A stretch of DNA of 64,000 nucleotides from Macellibacteroides fermentans (GTDB taxonomy: Bacteria; Bacteroidota; Bacteroidia; Bacteroidales; Tannerellaceae): the NCBI RefSeq assembly GCF_013409575.1, contig NZ_JACCCY010000002.1, positions 62,001 through 126,000 of the forward strand, given 5' to 3'. Positions 27,062 to 34,655 of this stretch are shown here, in pieces. The number at the start of each line of letters is the position of its first letter. Position 1 is the first letter of the stretch. The position numbers were made by a program, and so were the translations under genes. The notes under the pieces were generated by a model that was not told where the DNA came from, ran no database searches, and worked only from the letters and a program-made list of their open reading frames with translations.

Positions 27062-28198
27062 ATGAAACGAATAAGAATTGACTATGAAGATATGATACGT
27101 ATGGACAACCTGCTTGCGGCGGATATAGTTGTTAGGCAGGGAAAGAAATACACAAGGGATATGAGAAAGTGGGATGCCAATTGGCAAACCAATTTCCAGC
27201 TCTTGTATGATGATTTGATAAACGAAACGTATACGCCTCTTCCGTGTCGTGAAAGCGTCCGGATGACTGACGGAGGTAAGGTGAGAAACATTAAGGAGGC
27301 GATGCACCGGGATAAGATTGTGGCTGAAATGATTGTTCAGGCGCTTGATCCGATCTTCACCCCAACATTCATAAACAGGACGTATGGCAACATTAAGGGC
27401 AGGGGTCCATTAAAATGCCAGCATCAAGTCATTAAAGATTTGAATAAAATTGAGAATCCGTATTGCCTTAAAATTGATATTCGAAAGTATTATGAGTCGG
27501 TTGATCCTGATATTATGATGGATGTGATTAGCCGAAAGATCAAAGGCAGTCGCGTTCTTAGGCTTATATCTGTCGTCATGAACTCTCACGGACATCTTCC
27601 TATTGGCGGTAGGCATAGCCAGTTGTTTGGGAATATCTATTTAAGCGAATTGGATCATTATGTTGTTCAGGTGCTTGGTCTTAAATCTTACGAGCGATAC
27701 TGTGATGATGTGGTGATATTCGATAAGGATAAAAAGGTTTTACATACTGCTTTGAGGGATATCAGGGAATATCTTACAACAAAGCGAAAGCTGGATATAA
27801 AGCCCAACTGGCAGGTGTTTCTTGTTGATTCGCGAGGTGTTGACTTCTTAGGGTCTGTTTTCTATACGTACAAGATCGATTTAAGAACCAGAACGAAACA
27901 TCGGCACCGGGCAAAGCTGTCAAGGTTGAATAAAAGGCCTTCTGATCCCCTTTACGAGGATCTCTATATGGCTTCTTTAAATGGTATATTAAAGCACAGA
28001 GATACTGATAATTTGATTAAAATATGGAGGATAAAGTATGAAAGAGTATTTAAGAGACATGAGCAACGTGCGGCAGTCCGTGCTGCTTTTAATGAACACA
28101 AAAGAAGGGTTAAGGCATTGGAGGCTGAACTTCAATATTACGGAGATGTTGCCGACCGAATCAGGCGAAGAGAACACGAGTCAAGGAACGCAGTATGA
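27062..28198 (+). CDS. Reverse transcriptase of diversity-generating retroelement, 378 aa
   Basis: It copies the template repeat into mutated cDNA. The RT motifs are in order: KIDIRKYYESVDPD (motif A aspartate), PIGGRHSQLFGNIYLSELD (motif B with the GxxxSQ form typical of retroelement RTs), RYCDDVVIFDKD (catalytic DD, about residue 215), then LDIKPNWQVF and GVDFLGSVF. The length fits the family (about 300-400). No maturase or integrase domain follows; the C-terminus is basic and helical. A strong GGAGG lies within its 3' end, in front of an overlapping frame. The gene is intact, so the system may still work. Confidence 0.95.
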   Translation: MKRIRIDYEDMIRMDNLLAADIVVRQGKKYTRDMRKWDANWQTNFQLLYDDLINETYTPLPCRESVRMTDGGKVRNIKEAMHRDKIVAEMIVQALDPIFTPTFINRTYGNIKGRGPLKCQHQVIKDLNKIENPYCLKIDIRKYYESVDPDIMMDVISRKIKGSRVLRLISVVMNSHGHLPIGGRHSQLFGNIYLSELDHYVVQVLGLKSYERYCDDVVIFDKDKKVLHTALRDIREYLTTKRKLDIKPNWQVFLVDSRGVDFLGSVFYTYKIDLRTRTKHRHRAKLSRLNKRPSDPLYEDLYMASLNGILKHRDTDNLIKIWRIKYERVFKRHEQRAAVRAAFNEHKRRVKALEAELQYYGDVADRIRRREHESRNAV

Positions 28199-28361
28199 GT
28201 GTGACTTTGTTCCGGAAGAGGGCGGAATTGAGGGTAATCCTCCATTATTTGAAGAGTTTGAGGTGTTGCTATTGGACCGGGGATTGTCTATCGAAGAAAT
28301 TGAGCAAATAAAAGCGGACTATGATGGATTTGTGGACTCCAACAAAGAAGCGTTTCCTTAA
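28038..28361 (+). CDS. Overlapping small protein downstream of RT, 107 aa
   Basis: This frame starts inside the RT gene but has a GGAGG sequence 7 nt before ATG 28038, and about half of it lies beyond the RT stop. The part after 28198 has a coding composition (FEEFEVLLLDRGLSIEEIEQ). Start sites at 28092 or 28146 are possible if the 161-bp overlap is thought too long. It might take the place of an accessory variability protein, but no resemblance to the known Avd is seen. Confidence 0.5.
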   Translation: MKEYLRDMSNVRQSVLLLMNTKEGLRHWRLNFNITEMLPTESGEENTSQGTQYECDFVPEEGGIEGNPPLFEEFEVLLLDRGLSIEEIEQIKADYDGFVDSNKEAFP

Positions 28362-28665
28362 GAAGTCGTTTAAAGGCCGGAGGGTTTTTATAGGATCGGT
28401 ATTGCGAACCCCTTTAGTCGTCGCAGATTATGAGTTAACGTACTCACAAAAGAGTGAGGATAAAGAACTGCTCGTTTTGCAGCTCATTATAGGAGGTTCT
28501 TTAAGAATGTTATGGACGGAAGCATATAAGTTGATTAATACGATCAAAGAGGCTGAGAAGGCGAATAGAGCACCTCCGTTTTATACAAAGATTATTCAAT
28601 CTAAAGGCTATTATGAGTTTGCAAAACTAACCAAGTCAGAGAAGGATAGTCTTAATTTTAAATAA
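28321..28665 (+). CDS. Small phage protein, 114 aa
   Basis: Basic protein with a predicted helical C-terminal half (LLVLQLIIGGSLRMLWTEAY, KLINTIKEAEKANRAPPFYT). It overlaps the previous frame by 41 bp, so the true start may be later. No family is recognised. It is the last gene before a terminator and the end of the phage fragment, and is another candidate for a retroelement accessory factor. Confidence 0.5.
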   Translation: MMDLWTPTKKRFLKKSFKGRRVFIGSVLRTPLVVADYELTYSQKSEDKELLVLQLIIGGSLRMLWTEAYKLINTIKEAEKANRAPPFYTKIIQSKGYYEFAKLTKSEKDSLNFK

Positions 28666-28670
28666 GATTT

Positions 28671-28712
28671 AAATACAGGTTAAATGAGATTGAAAATCAT
28701 TGACCTGTATTT
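28671..28712 (+). terminator. Terminator at end of retroelement module
   Basis: AAATACAGGT (28671-28680) pairs with ACCTGTATTT (28703-28712), a 10-bp stem, followed by GTTTT. Confidence 0.75.
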
Positions 28713-28720
28713 GTTTTAAC

Positions 28721-28764
28721 ACATTTCGTTTCAAAAAGCGTTACATTTCGTTTTGCCGATTATA
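28721..28764 (+). repeat. Two 11-bp repeats at 22-bp pitch, possible transposable-phage right end
   Basis: ACATTTCGTTT occurs at 28721-28731 and again at 28743-28753, directly before the junction with IS sequence at 28765. Mu-like phages carry transposase-binding sites of about 22 bp at their ends, so this may be a phage terminus. Only two units are visible, so this remains an inference. Confidence 0.4.
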
Positions 28765-28869
28765 AGTGAGGAGGAAATTCAAAAACTACATGCTACGATC
28801 GGCCGCCTAACCGTCGAACGGGATTTTTTAGCAGATGCCTGCAAGAGAGCCGGTCTAAAAAAGAAATGA
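28765..28869 (+). pseudogene. OrfA remnant of IS copy 2
   Basis: Only the last third of orfA remains (EEIQKLHATIGRLTVERDFL to the stop), including the AAAAAAG slippery site. The DNA-binding helix-turn-helix is lost, so no OrfAB fusion can be made and this copy should not move without help in trans. Confidence 0.85.
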
Positions 28870-29687
28870 GACAACTTGTAAATCCCAGGCATAAAGAGCT
28901 CAGCGTTCGTTCACAAACGGAATTATTGGAAATACCAAGAAGTACACTGTATTACAAACCGATAGGAGAAAGTCCTGAAAATTTGGAAATAATGCAAAAG
29001 ATGGATAAGCACCATATTGAACATCCCACTTGTGGCGTGTTGGGGATGCAGGATATGCTTCGTTTAAATGGATTTCAGATAAACCACAAACGAATCCGAC
29101 GATTGATGCGCTTGATGAATATCCGGGTCAAATATCCTCAAAAAAGCTTGAGTAATCCGGGTGCCCGCAAGTACATCCTCCCTTATCTGCTTCGGGGACT
29201 TGATATTGTAAAGACAAATCAGGTGTGGTCCATAGATATCAGTTACATTCCTATGAAACAGGGGTTTATGTATCTAACAGCCATCATGGATGTGCAAAGC
29301 CGCTACATTGTGGGCTGGAGCTTATCCAACACACTTGAGAAAAGTGTTTGCCTGGATCTGGTTGAAGAGTCGATCAGAAAGTATGGTGCACCGGAAATCA
29401 TCAACTCCGACCAGGGTGTTCAATTTACCAATCCGTCTTGGATCGAAACGCTTAAAGAAAATGGTATTAAAATAAGCATGGATGGAAAAGGACGTGCCAA
29501 GGATAATATCTGGATTGAACGATTTTGGCGCACGATCAAACAAGAGTATGTATATTTGAATCCGTGTGATGACGGACTGGAGCTTTATAAGGGAATCAGG
29601 AAATATATGCAATATTACAACTACAACCGGGCGCATCAGGGGATAGGAAGACAAATTCCCGGTGTGGTGTATAAAACGGTTGCCTGA
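28866..29687 (+). CDS. IS3-family transposase OrfB, copy 2
   Basis: 273 residues, identical in sequence to the copy 1 protein, with all three catalytic acidic residues present. Without orfA it is probably not functional by itself; OrfB alone is inactive or inhibitory in known IS3 elements. Confidence 0.9.
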   Translation: MRQLVNPRHKELSVRSQTELLEIPRSTLYYKPIGESPENLEIMQKMDKHHIEHPTCGVLGMQDMLRLNGFQINHKRIRRLMRLMNIRVKYPQKSLSNPGARKYILPYLLRGLDIVKTNQVWSIDISYIPMKQGFMYLTAIMDVQSRYIVGWSLSNTLEKSVCLDLVEESIRKYGAPEIINSDQGVQFTNPSWIETLKENGIKISMDGKGRAKDNIWIERFWRTIKQEYVYLNPCDDGLELYKGIRKYMQYYNYNRAHQGIGRQIPGVVYKTVA

Positions 29688-29898
29688 GCGTTCTTTTCTT
29701 TTAAATGCAAAGAAAAGGTATGCTCCGATTCTTGAAAGGCTAAAATGAACAACCCTTCGCTAAAGCTACGGGTTGGCCTTGCATGAATCTACTCATACCT
29801 TAAAAAAGCATTGAAAAGAAAAAAACGAATAAAAATATTAAAAGGCCTTCATATAGGTAAAAGGCTGATCAAGTGGTCGAAAAAGAGGGAGTACTATA

Positions 29899-29924
29899 CA
29901 CTTCAAAAGAGAGATATTAGTGTT
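29899..29924 (+). pseudogene. Stub resembling the 3' end of the 30504 gene
   Basis: The sequence just after the IS end, with TTCAAAAGAGAGATA followed by GTGTTTAA, closely matches the end of the lipoprotein gene at 31139-31170. IS copy 2 therefore seems to have replaced the body of a paralogous cassette. From here to 30072 nothing else is seen. Confidence 0.35.
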
Positions 29925-30072
29925 TAATGTCATTTCGTTGATAATAACTATTGATTGGAATAATTTAATACGTTAATTAATAGATAGCATTGAATATGGG
30001 AGATTTTGGGGAATTATCGTATAAAAACAACAATAACACCGTAAAGGTTACTACATAAAGTAATAAAAGCTT

Positions 30073-30285
30073 ATGGTAAATAAAGTTATTTTAGCATTAG
30101 TGCTTTTTTTTGTCTCATGTATTTTACAAGCTCAAACAATTATTAGCGTTGATCGTTACTGTTTAAGAAAAAATGTGGCGACATTATCACAAGCCTTGAT
30201 TGATTTAAAAGGGAAAGAGTTCGTCACTAATTTGTTGAATGATAATGTTAGTTTTTCCATGATTTGTGCTGTTGACAATGAGTAA
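30073..30285 (+). CDS. Short exported protein, 70 aa, possibly a gene fragment
   Basis: A clear signal peptide (KVILALVLFFVSCILQAQT) is followed by only about 50 residues. It may be the front end of a broken immunity or secreted protein gene in the RHS field. No family is recognised. Confidence 0.45.
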   Translation: MVNKVILALVLFFVSCILQAQTIISVDRYCLRKNVATLSQALIDLKGKEFVTNLLNDNVSFSMICAVDNE

Positions 30286-30334
30286 TTTATAAATTGAACA
30301 GCCCGGATTTGCCGATCCGTTTTCATATAATGCT

Positions 30335-30434
30335 GCAATTGATTTTAATCGTTTGATATAATAGTTATAAAATAGCATTGGAAGTAATATAAACGTAATT
30401 AACAGTTATTTAAAGTAATTAGTTATATTTGCCT
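30335..30434 (+). repeat. Promoter-containing repeat module, copy A
   Basis: About 100 bp (GCAATTGATTTT...AGTTATTTAAAGTAATTAG) nearly the same as 32927-33025. It ends in the -7-type hexamer region TATATTTG (30424-30431) and is followed by a lipoprotein gene. It looks like a mobile or duplicated promoter segment of the RHS cassettes. Confidence 0.65.
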
Positions 30435-30503
30435 TAATGATTCAGATTACATACACCATACACTGAATTGAAGATGAAGGGAATGCAAATATACACTAGA
30501 TAT

Positions 30504-31160
30504 ATGAATAGAAAAGTTGCCATTATTGTTTTTAGCTTTTGTGTAAGTATTGTATATTTTGGATGCATTCCTGCAAAAAAGTACACGGAAGCCTTTCGAT
30601 TCAATAATAAATGCCAATGTGACTCCATATTGATAGAAAGCAATCAATTTTTAATTGATAATGATAGTTCATTATATAGTATATTTAAAAAAGCTCCATT
30701 CGATTACAGTTTATTTATTGATACGGGATTTGTAACAATTAATAATAGAAAGTACTATTATTTAATGGCCGGATTAGATATCGACACAATTGGGTTATTA
30801 AACATTTCGAACGATAAATATTTATATAAGAGAAATCGTAATGAAGCAGGTGTGTTGTTATTTGATTTTAATTCAAAAATTGGTAATAGTTGGATGATAA
30901 ACCGTGAAGGCTTCTTTAAAAGCTATAATATTGTGTTAAATGAAATAAAGTATAACTCTTATATTGGAGATAGCGTTTATTGCTTTACTCTAGACTATAA
31001 AGGGCCTAAATTTTCTAATGGTTACTATTTTGTTCGGTTTGAGGTTTCCAAATATTATGGAATTACAAGCTTCAGTTTTGATAATGGAATTGATTGTTTA
31101 TATTCGTTACCCCAAAGAATGTCTAGTGTTCAAACTCTTTCACATTCAAAAGAGAGATAG
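30504..31160 (+). CDS. Candidate RHS-immunity lipoprotein, 218 aa
   Basis: The start at 30504 (MNRKVAIIVFSFCVSIVYFG) gives a proper lipoprotein signal ending at Cys20 of YFGCIPAKK; the earlier in-frame starts at 30468 add a non-signal leader. The mature part is mixed alpha/beta and AT-rich in codon use (YYYLMAGLDIDTIGLLNISN). It stands in a field of RHS tip fragments, so an immunity role is plausible but based only on location. Confidence 0.6.
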   Translation: MNRKVAIIVFSFCVSIVYFGCIPAKKYTEAFRFNNKCQCDSILIESNQFLIDNDSSLYSIFKKAPFDYSLFIDTGFVTINNRKYYYLMAGLDIDTIGLLNISNDKYLYKRNRNEAGVLLFDFNSKIGNSWMINREGFFKSYNIVLNEIKYNSYIGDSVYCFTLDYKGPKFSNGYYFVRFEVSKYYGITSFSFDNGIDCLYSLPQRMSSVQTLSHSKER

Positions 31161-31346
31161 TCGTGTTTAACCAAGTTAGATGGATATTTATAGTTTAAGA
31201 ATTAATGCTCTTACATAGATTTAAAGCTTCACAGATTTTAAAAAACATCCGATGTCTGGAGAATGCGGTTTTTATGCTTGTTATCCAATTTTTAATTTTC
31301 ATTTAATCGTTTAAGGATTACTGGGTCTTTATTCATAGTAATCAAT

Positions 31347-31354
31347 TATATTTG
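31347..31354 (+). promoter_or_regulatory. Promoter -7 element of orphan RHS tip
   Basis: TATATTTG fits the Bacteroidetes -7 consensus TAnnTTTG and lies 27 bp before the ATG at 31382. The same element and the same downstream leader recur at 33015-33022. Confidence 0.55.
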
Positions 31355-31381
31355 CCTTGACGTTACAAATTAGAAAAGAAA

Positions 31382-31747
31382 ATGCCACAAGAAAACAGTT
31401 ATTCCTCGTTTGGAGGTCTTTTTGAAGAAGATAACTCAAATACAAATCAAGCCTACAAATACAACGGCAAAGAGTTGGACCGCATGCACGGACTGGATTG
31501 GTACGATTACGGCTCAAGAAATTATGATGCAGCGTTACCCGTCTGGACTACAGTGGACCCGTTAGCCGACCGCCCAAAACAGGCTGGAATGTCGCCTTAC
31601 TCAGCTTTCGCCAACAATCCAATTAGATATGTTAACTCAACTGTAATATGGGGAGACGCTAACCAAGCGGAAAGATTGAATAAGTCCATAATTAAAAGAA
31701 TCGAAAGCATAGATAAGAATAGTGAGAAAATTCAAGCTAAAATATGA
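31382..31747 (+). pseudogene. Orphan RHS core tip with its own start, 121 aa
   Basis: It starts MPQENSYSSFGGLFEE, then the RHS core YNGKELDRMHGLDWYDYG, ALPVWTTVDPLADRP and FANNPIRYVN. It lacks the DPDG motif that should follow and ends after about 35 further residues. The whole repeat shell is absent, so it cannot be exported like a full RHS protein. The DNA at 31438-31510 is identical to 2535-2607. Its stop overlaps the next ATG (ATATGA). Confidence 0.75.
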
Positions 31748-32694
31748 AAAGATATTTGATTTTTATCCTGTTCTGTTTAATAAATACTGCATGTGTTTAT
31801 TCTCAATTAAATAAGAAGCCTCATATAGAGTCTGGAATCTTTGTTTGTAGAGCTAATCAATATATAATCTATATGGAAAATGAACAATTAGATTCTGAGA
31901 TGCCAACCTATGCAATTAAAGCTATAAATTTAAAAAGCAATGAAAGGATAGTGCTTGACAGACAAATAAGTAACAAGTGTGTTAGTATGTCTGATACGGC
32001 AATATTGTATATAAAGGGTTCTGATCTAATGCTTTGGGACTTTGAATTGAAAAGAAAGACTGTATACTATAAGGCTAACAAAGACATGAATATTATTGGG
32101 GTTAGTTACAATAGAAATACTTCAAGTTTGCTATTAATACAGATTAACTTTAAAACAAATGAGCTGTTTGTTAAGATATTAAATAGCGGAAAACAAATTG
32201 TCTTTTGTCAGAAGGTTAAATTCAACGAAATGGAAGGTGTAACTCCTATTTTGAACACTTCGAATAATTTCTTTGTTTTTTCTGTTCAAGATAAATTGTA
32301 TACTATTGATAGTAAGAATTTGGAATTAAAATTTGTTTCAAATAAATGTGATAGTTACGCCCTAAATAGTGAAAAAGTAATATACTATAGGTTTGTTACA
32401 GATGAAAAAACCGAAGGCTATTCTATTGATCTATCAACCAGAGAGAGTAAGAAAATAGACAATTCATTGAATGAGAAAATATATAATTGTGAAAAGTCTT
32501 TTTTATTTACAGCTAATATTGATAACAGTTTTACCCCTACATATACTATCTGCAATAAAACTTATTTGTGGGTAAATATTAAGTGGGAAATTACGTCAGA
32601 GGCTTTTGTTTATAGAGATAATAAACTAATCGTAAAAATGCCTTTTGAAGGGGGAATAATCAAGGATGATCATTTTCAATGGGAGTTCCGATAA
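31744..32694 (+). CDS. Secreted beta-propeller-like protein, candidate RHS partner, 316 aa
   Basis: Signal peptide (YLIFILFCLINTACVYSQ) with a cysteine that could be lipidated. The mature chain has repeating beta strands (AIKAINLKSNERIVLDRQIS, NFFVFSVQDKLYTIDSKNLE) like a propeller. It is coupled to the orphan RHS tip by an ATGA overlap, as an immunity gene would be. No family is identified. Confidence 0.6.
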   Translation: MKRYLIFILFCLINTACVYSQLNKKPHIESGIFVCRANQYIIYMENEQLDSEMPTYAIKAINLKSNERIVLDRQISNKCVSMSDTAILYIKGSDLMLWDFELKRKTVYYKANKDMNIIGVSYNRNTSSLLLIQINFKTNELFVKILNSGKQIVFCQKVKFNEMEGVTPILNTSNNFFVFSVQDKLYTIDSKNLELKFVSNKCDSYALNSEKVIYYRFVTDEKTEGYSIDLSTRESKKIDNSLNEKIYNCEKSFLFTANIDNSFTPTYTICNKTYLWVNIKWEITSEAFVYRDNKLIVKMPFEGGIIKDDHFQWEFR

Positions 32695-32788
32695 TAATTT
32701 ATATTCCTCAAAACAAGCTCACTCCGAGTTTTTATATGTGGTTTTTGTTACAATAAAGCAAAATTGAGTTTAAGCGCAAAAAAACAAA

Positions 32789-32899
32789 TCAATAGTTCAC
32801 TTCCTGTTCGGTTTCGTCTATTTGGTAGCCAACCGTAGTGCTCAGAATCTTCGCGATTTTCCTTGCAACCTCAATCTCTTTAGAAACTTCGCATTTCAT
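32789..32899 (-). pseudogene. Remnant of an XRE-type regulator
   Basis: The minus frame reads MKCEVSKEIEVARKIAKILS then TTVGYQIDETEQEV and stops. It corresponds to the C-terminal half of a helix-turn-helix regulator (compare IEIATKIADVLDASLDYLVG in the gene at 33963-34265). The DNA-recognition helix is lost. Confidence 0.5.
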
Positions 32900-32926
32900 A
32901 TGTAGAATGCCACTCGTTTATTGCAG

Positions 32927-33025
32927 CAATTGATTTTGATCGTTTAAGACAATAGTTATTAGATGGCATTGGAAGTAATATAAACATAAATAACAGTTAT
33001 TTAAAGTAATTAGTTATATTTGCCT
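32927..33025 (+). repeat. Promoter-containing repeat module, copy B
   Basis: Near-identical to 30335-30434. Its TATATTTG at 33015-33022 serves the RHS stub at 33050. Between 32695 and 33049 the only other content seen is the regulator remnant. Confidence 0.65.
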
Positions 33026-33049
33026 TGACGTTACAAATTAGAAAAGAAA

Positions 33050-33172
33050 ATGCCACAAGAAAACAGTTATTCCTCGTTTGGAGGTCTTTTGGGAGAAGGT
33101 ACCTCAAATACAAATCAAGCCTGCAAATACAACGGCAAAGAGTTGGATCGCATGCACGTTAATGCAGATTAA
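33050..33172 (+). pseudogene. RHS tip stub, 40 aa
   Basis: It starts MPQENSYSSFGGLLGEG, like the module at 31382, keeps YNGKELDRMH and then runs into unrelated sequence and a stop (VNAD). A second copy of the promoter-plus-RHS-start segment joined to another downstream gene. Confidence 0.7.
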
Positions 33173-33220
33173 AACCGCAGATAGTAGTGTGGTTTATGAA
33201 AAGCTAAAAGATAAAAAGAA

Positions 33221-33934
33221 ATGAAAAAAGCATTAGTTATATTGATAGTATCATTTCAACTTATAGGATGCTCTTCGGCAAAAGGTCAAAAAACAAATAC
33301 TCAATTTTCAGGAGTGTATGAGAGGGAAGAAAGTTCAGAGAAGTTAGAATTAAAATCCGATGGGACATATACGCTCTGGAATCCTGAAATCACATTTACC
33401 CCTGTAATAGAACAATGCGATTATGCCTCGACAGGTAAATGGACGATTTTAGCTGATAATGTAATAGAGATTACGAGTGAGAATTATTATACAGAGCAGA
33501 AAGGGTTTGGATATGACCTTAAAAAAGAGAATAAATTATCTCAAGATAGCCTGTATATCCAAGTAGTTTTTCCAACGGATTTTCATCCTGTAAACTTAAA
33601 TTTTACGTTTAATCATAAAAACAACAAATCTATTACTACAGATAAGACTTACATTGTTTTGCCAAAATCTAAATATTTATGGAACAGAAGAACTGCAACA
33701 AACCAAATTAGTTTCAATCTAAATGCTGACGTATCGGGAACAGAGATTTATAAAGGCAGAATATTATTTAAAATTTTTGAAGAAAGCATCGATACGGAGA
33801 AACATAATTATCTTACAATCACTCTTCCCAGTTTTGATAGATGTTTTTTTGAATTTGAACCTTTTTATCAGGACTTGATTTTAATTAAAAACAAGACTAC
33901 AATAATATGGCAGGGAGATACTTGGAGTAAATAA
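33221..33934 (+). CDS. Candidate RHS-immunity lipoprotein, 237 aa
   Basis: Lipobox FQLIGCSSAKG (Cys17). The N-terminal part recalls lipocalin-like domains (FSGVYEREESSEKLELKSDG, GKWTILADNVIEI). It follows the RHS stub by about 50 bp. An immunity role is inferred from context. It ends just before a terminator. Confidence 0.6.
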   Translation: MKKALVILIVSFQLIGCSSAKGQKTNTQFSGVYEREESSEKLELKSDGTYTLWNPEITFTPVIEQCDYASTGKWTILADNVIEITSENYYTEQKGFGYDLKKENKLSQDSLYIQVVFPTDFHPVNLNFTFNHKNNKSITTDKTYIVLPKSKYLWNRRTATNQISFNLNADVSGTEIYKGRILFKIFEESIDTEKHNYLTITLPSFDRCFFEFEPFYQDLILIKNKTTIIWQGDTWSK

Positions 33935-33937
33935 CTT

Positions 33938-33958
33938 AAAGCCCGCTTTTCGGGCTTT
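33938..33958. terminator. Bidirectional terminator
   Basis: AAAGCCCG (33938-33945) and CGGGCTTT (33951-33958) flank a 5-nt loop between two convergent genes. Confidence 0.8.
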
Positions 33959-33962
33959 ATCA

Positions 33963-34265
33963 TTACATAATACTTTGCAATTTAGTTTGTTTAAGGAAGG
34001 AATCGAGCAGTTCCATTACCACGTTTCTTTTATCGTCCGGGAGTTTTTGGATGTCGGCAATTTTCTTTAGCAAATCCTTTTCTAAAACGGTATCGGTTTT
34101 GCCAACGAGATAATCCAAAGACGCATCCAACACATCTGCAATTTTGGTTGCAATCTCAATGGAGGGTTTAATCTCGTTACGTTCATATCTTCCAATGGTA
34201 ACGGCAATCGTTCCCACTTCTTTGGCTAACTCAGATTTGATATACTGTTTGTGCAATACAGGCAT
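33963..34265 (-). CDS. XRE-family transcriptional regulator, 100 aa
   Basis: Helix-turn-helix of the Cro/CI type: SELAKEVGTIAVTIGRYERN then PSIEIATKIADVLDASLDYL. The usual N-terminal residues before the first helix are short, and an in-frame stop lies just upstream of ATG. A frameshift near 34280 could have shortened the original gene. It probably represses a nearby promoter, but the target is not known. Confidence 0.8.
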   Translation of the reverse strand: MPVLHKQYIKSELAKEVGTIAVTIGRYERNEIKPSIEIATKIADVLDASLDYLVGKTDTVLEKDLLKKIADIQKLPDDKRNVVMELLDSFLKQTKLQSIM

Positions 34266-34338
34266 ACTCTTCTCCTTAAGTTTTCATATTAGGAGTTGTA
34301 GTCTGGCTAGTCTTTTAGCCTTCTATTGAGCAAAATAA

Positions 34339-34360
34339 AAAGCCCAGAATTGCTGGGTTT
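34339..34360. terminator. Hairpin terminator
   Basis: AAGCCCAG and CTGGGTTT pair around a 5-nt loop, followed by a T run. The remaining 34361-34655 is AT-rich with no gene; a weak -7-like TATTTTTG at 34601-34608 may serve the next gene. Confidence 0.65.
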
Positions 34361-34655
34361 TTTGCTTTATAGCGTAGCAACATTCTTTTGCAGATAGTTT
34401 TTAAATGTTTATACGGGGATGTACGCTAAAATGTGTCAGTGCGAATTTTTATAGAATACTCGTAGCATTTATTCCATTGATAAGCATCCAATCAGTAACT
34501 TTACTAAAATGCCAGAGATGTTCTTGAACATAATTGAATCTAAATAGTATGATTTAGTTGTGTACCTCCTATTTATTCAGTTAATTAGAGGGATTTTCTA
34601 TATTTTTGATTAATTTCATAGAGATTAAATTGATATACAACCTTTTTCGAAAATT

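Larger units (their letters stand above)
28765..29898 (+). mobile_element. IS3-family insertion sequence, copy 2, left end missing
   Basis: It matches copy 1 from position 4290 to its right end GGGAGTACTATA, with only one base change noticed by eye (A at 28809 against G in copy 1, in the orfA part). The left 276 bp, including the left inverted repeat and the orfA start, are absent and replaced by the phage end. It lies in the same orientation as copy 1, so the two form direct repeats about 24 kb apart. Confidence 0.9.

Noticed and set aside
27062-28198. RT as a group II intron or retron protein
   Set aside because: No maturase domain, no intron boundaries and no retron msr-msd structure; a VR/TR pair is present instead.
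28195-28314. ATGA-coupled 39-aa frame directly after the RT stop
   Set aside because: Very short, and the alternative frame through the same bases has a far better protein composition and a strong GGAGG before its start.
4014-29898. Whole block as an intact composite transposon
   Set aside because: Copy 2 lacks its left inverted repeat and orfA, and no target-site duplication joins the outer ends.
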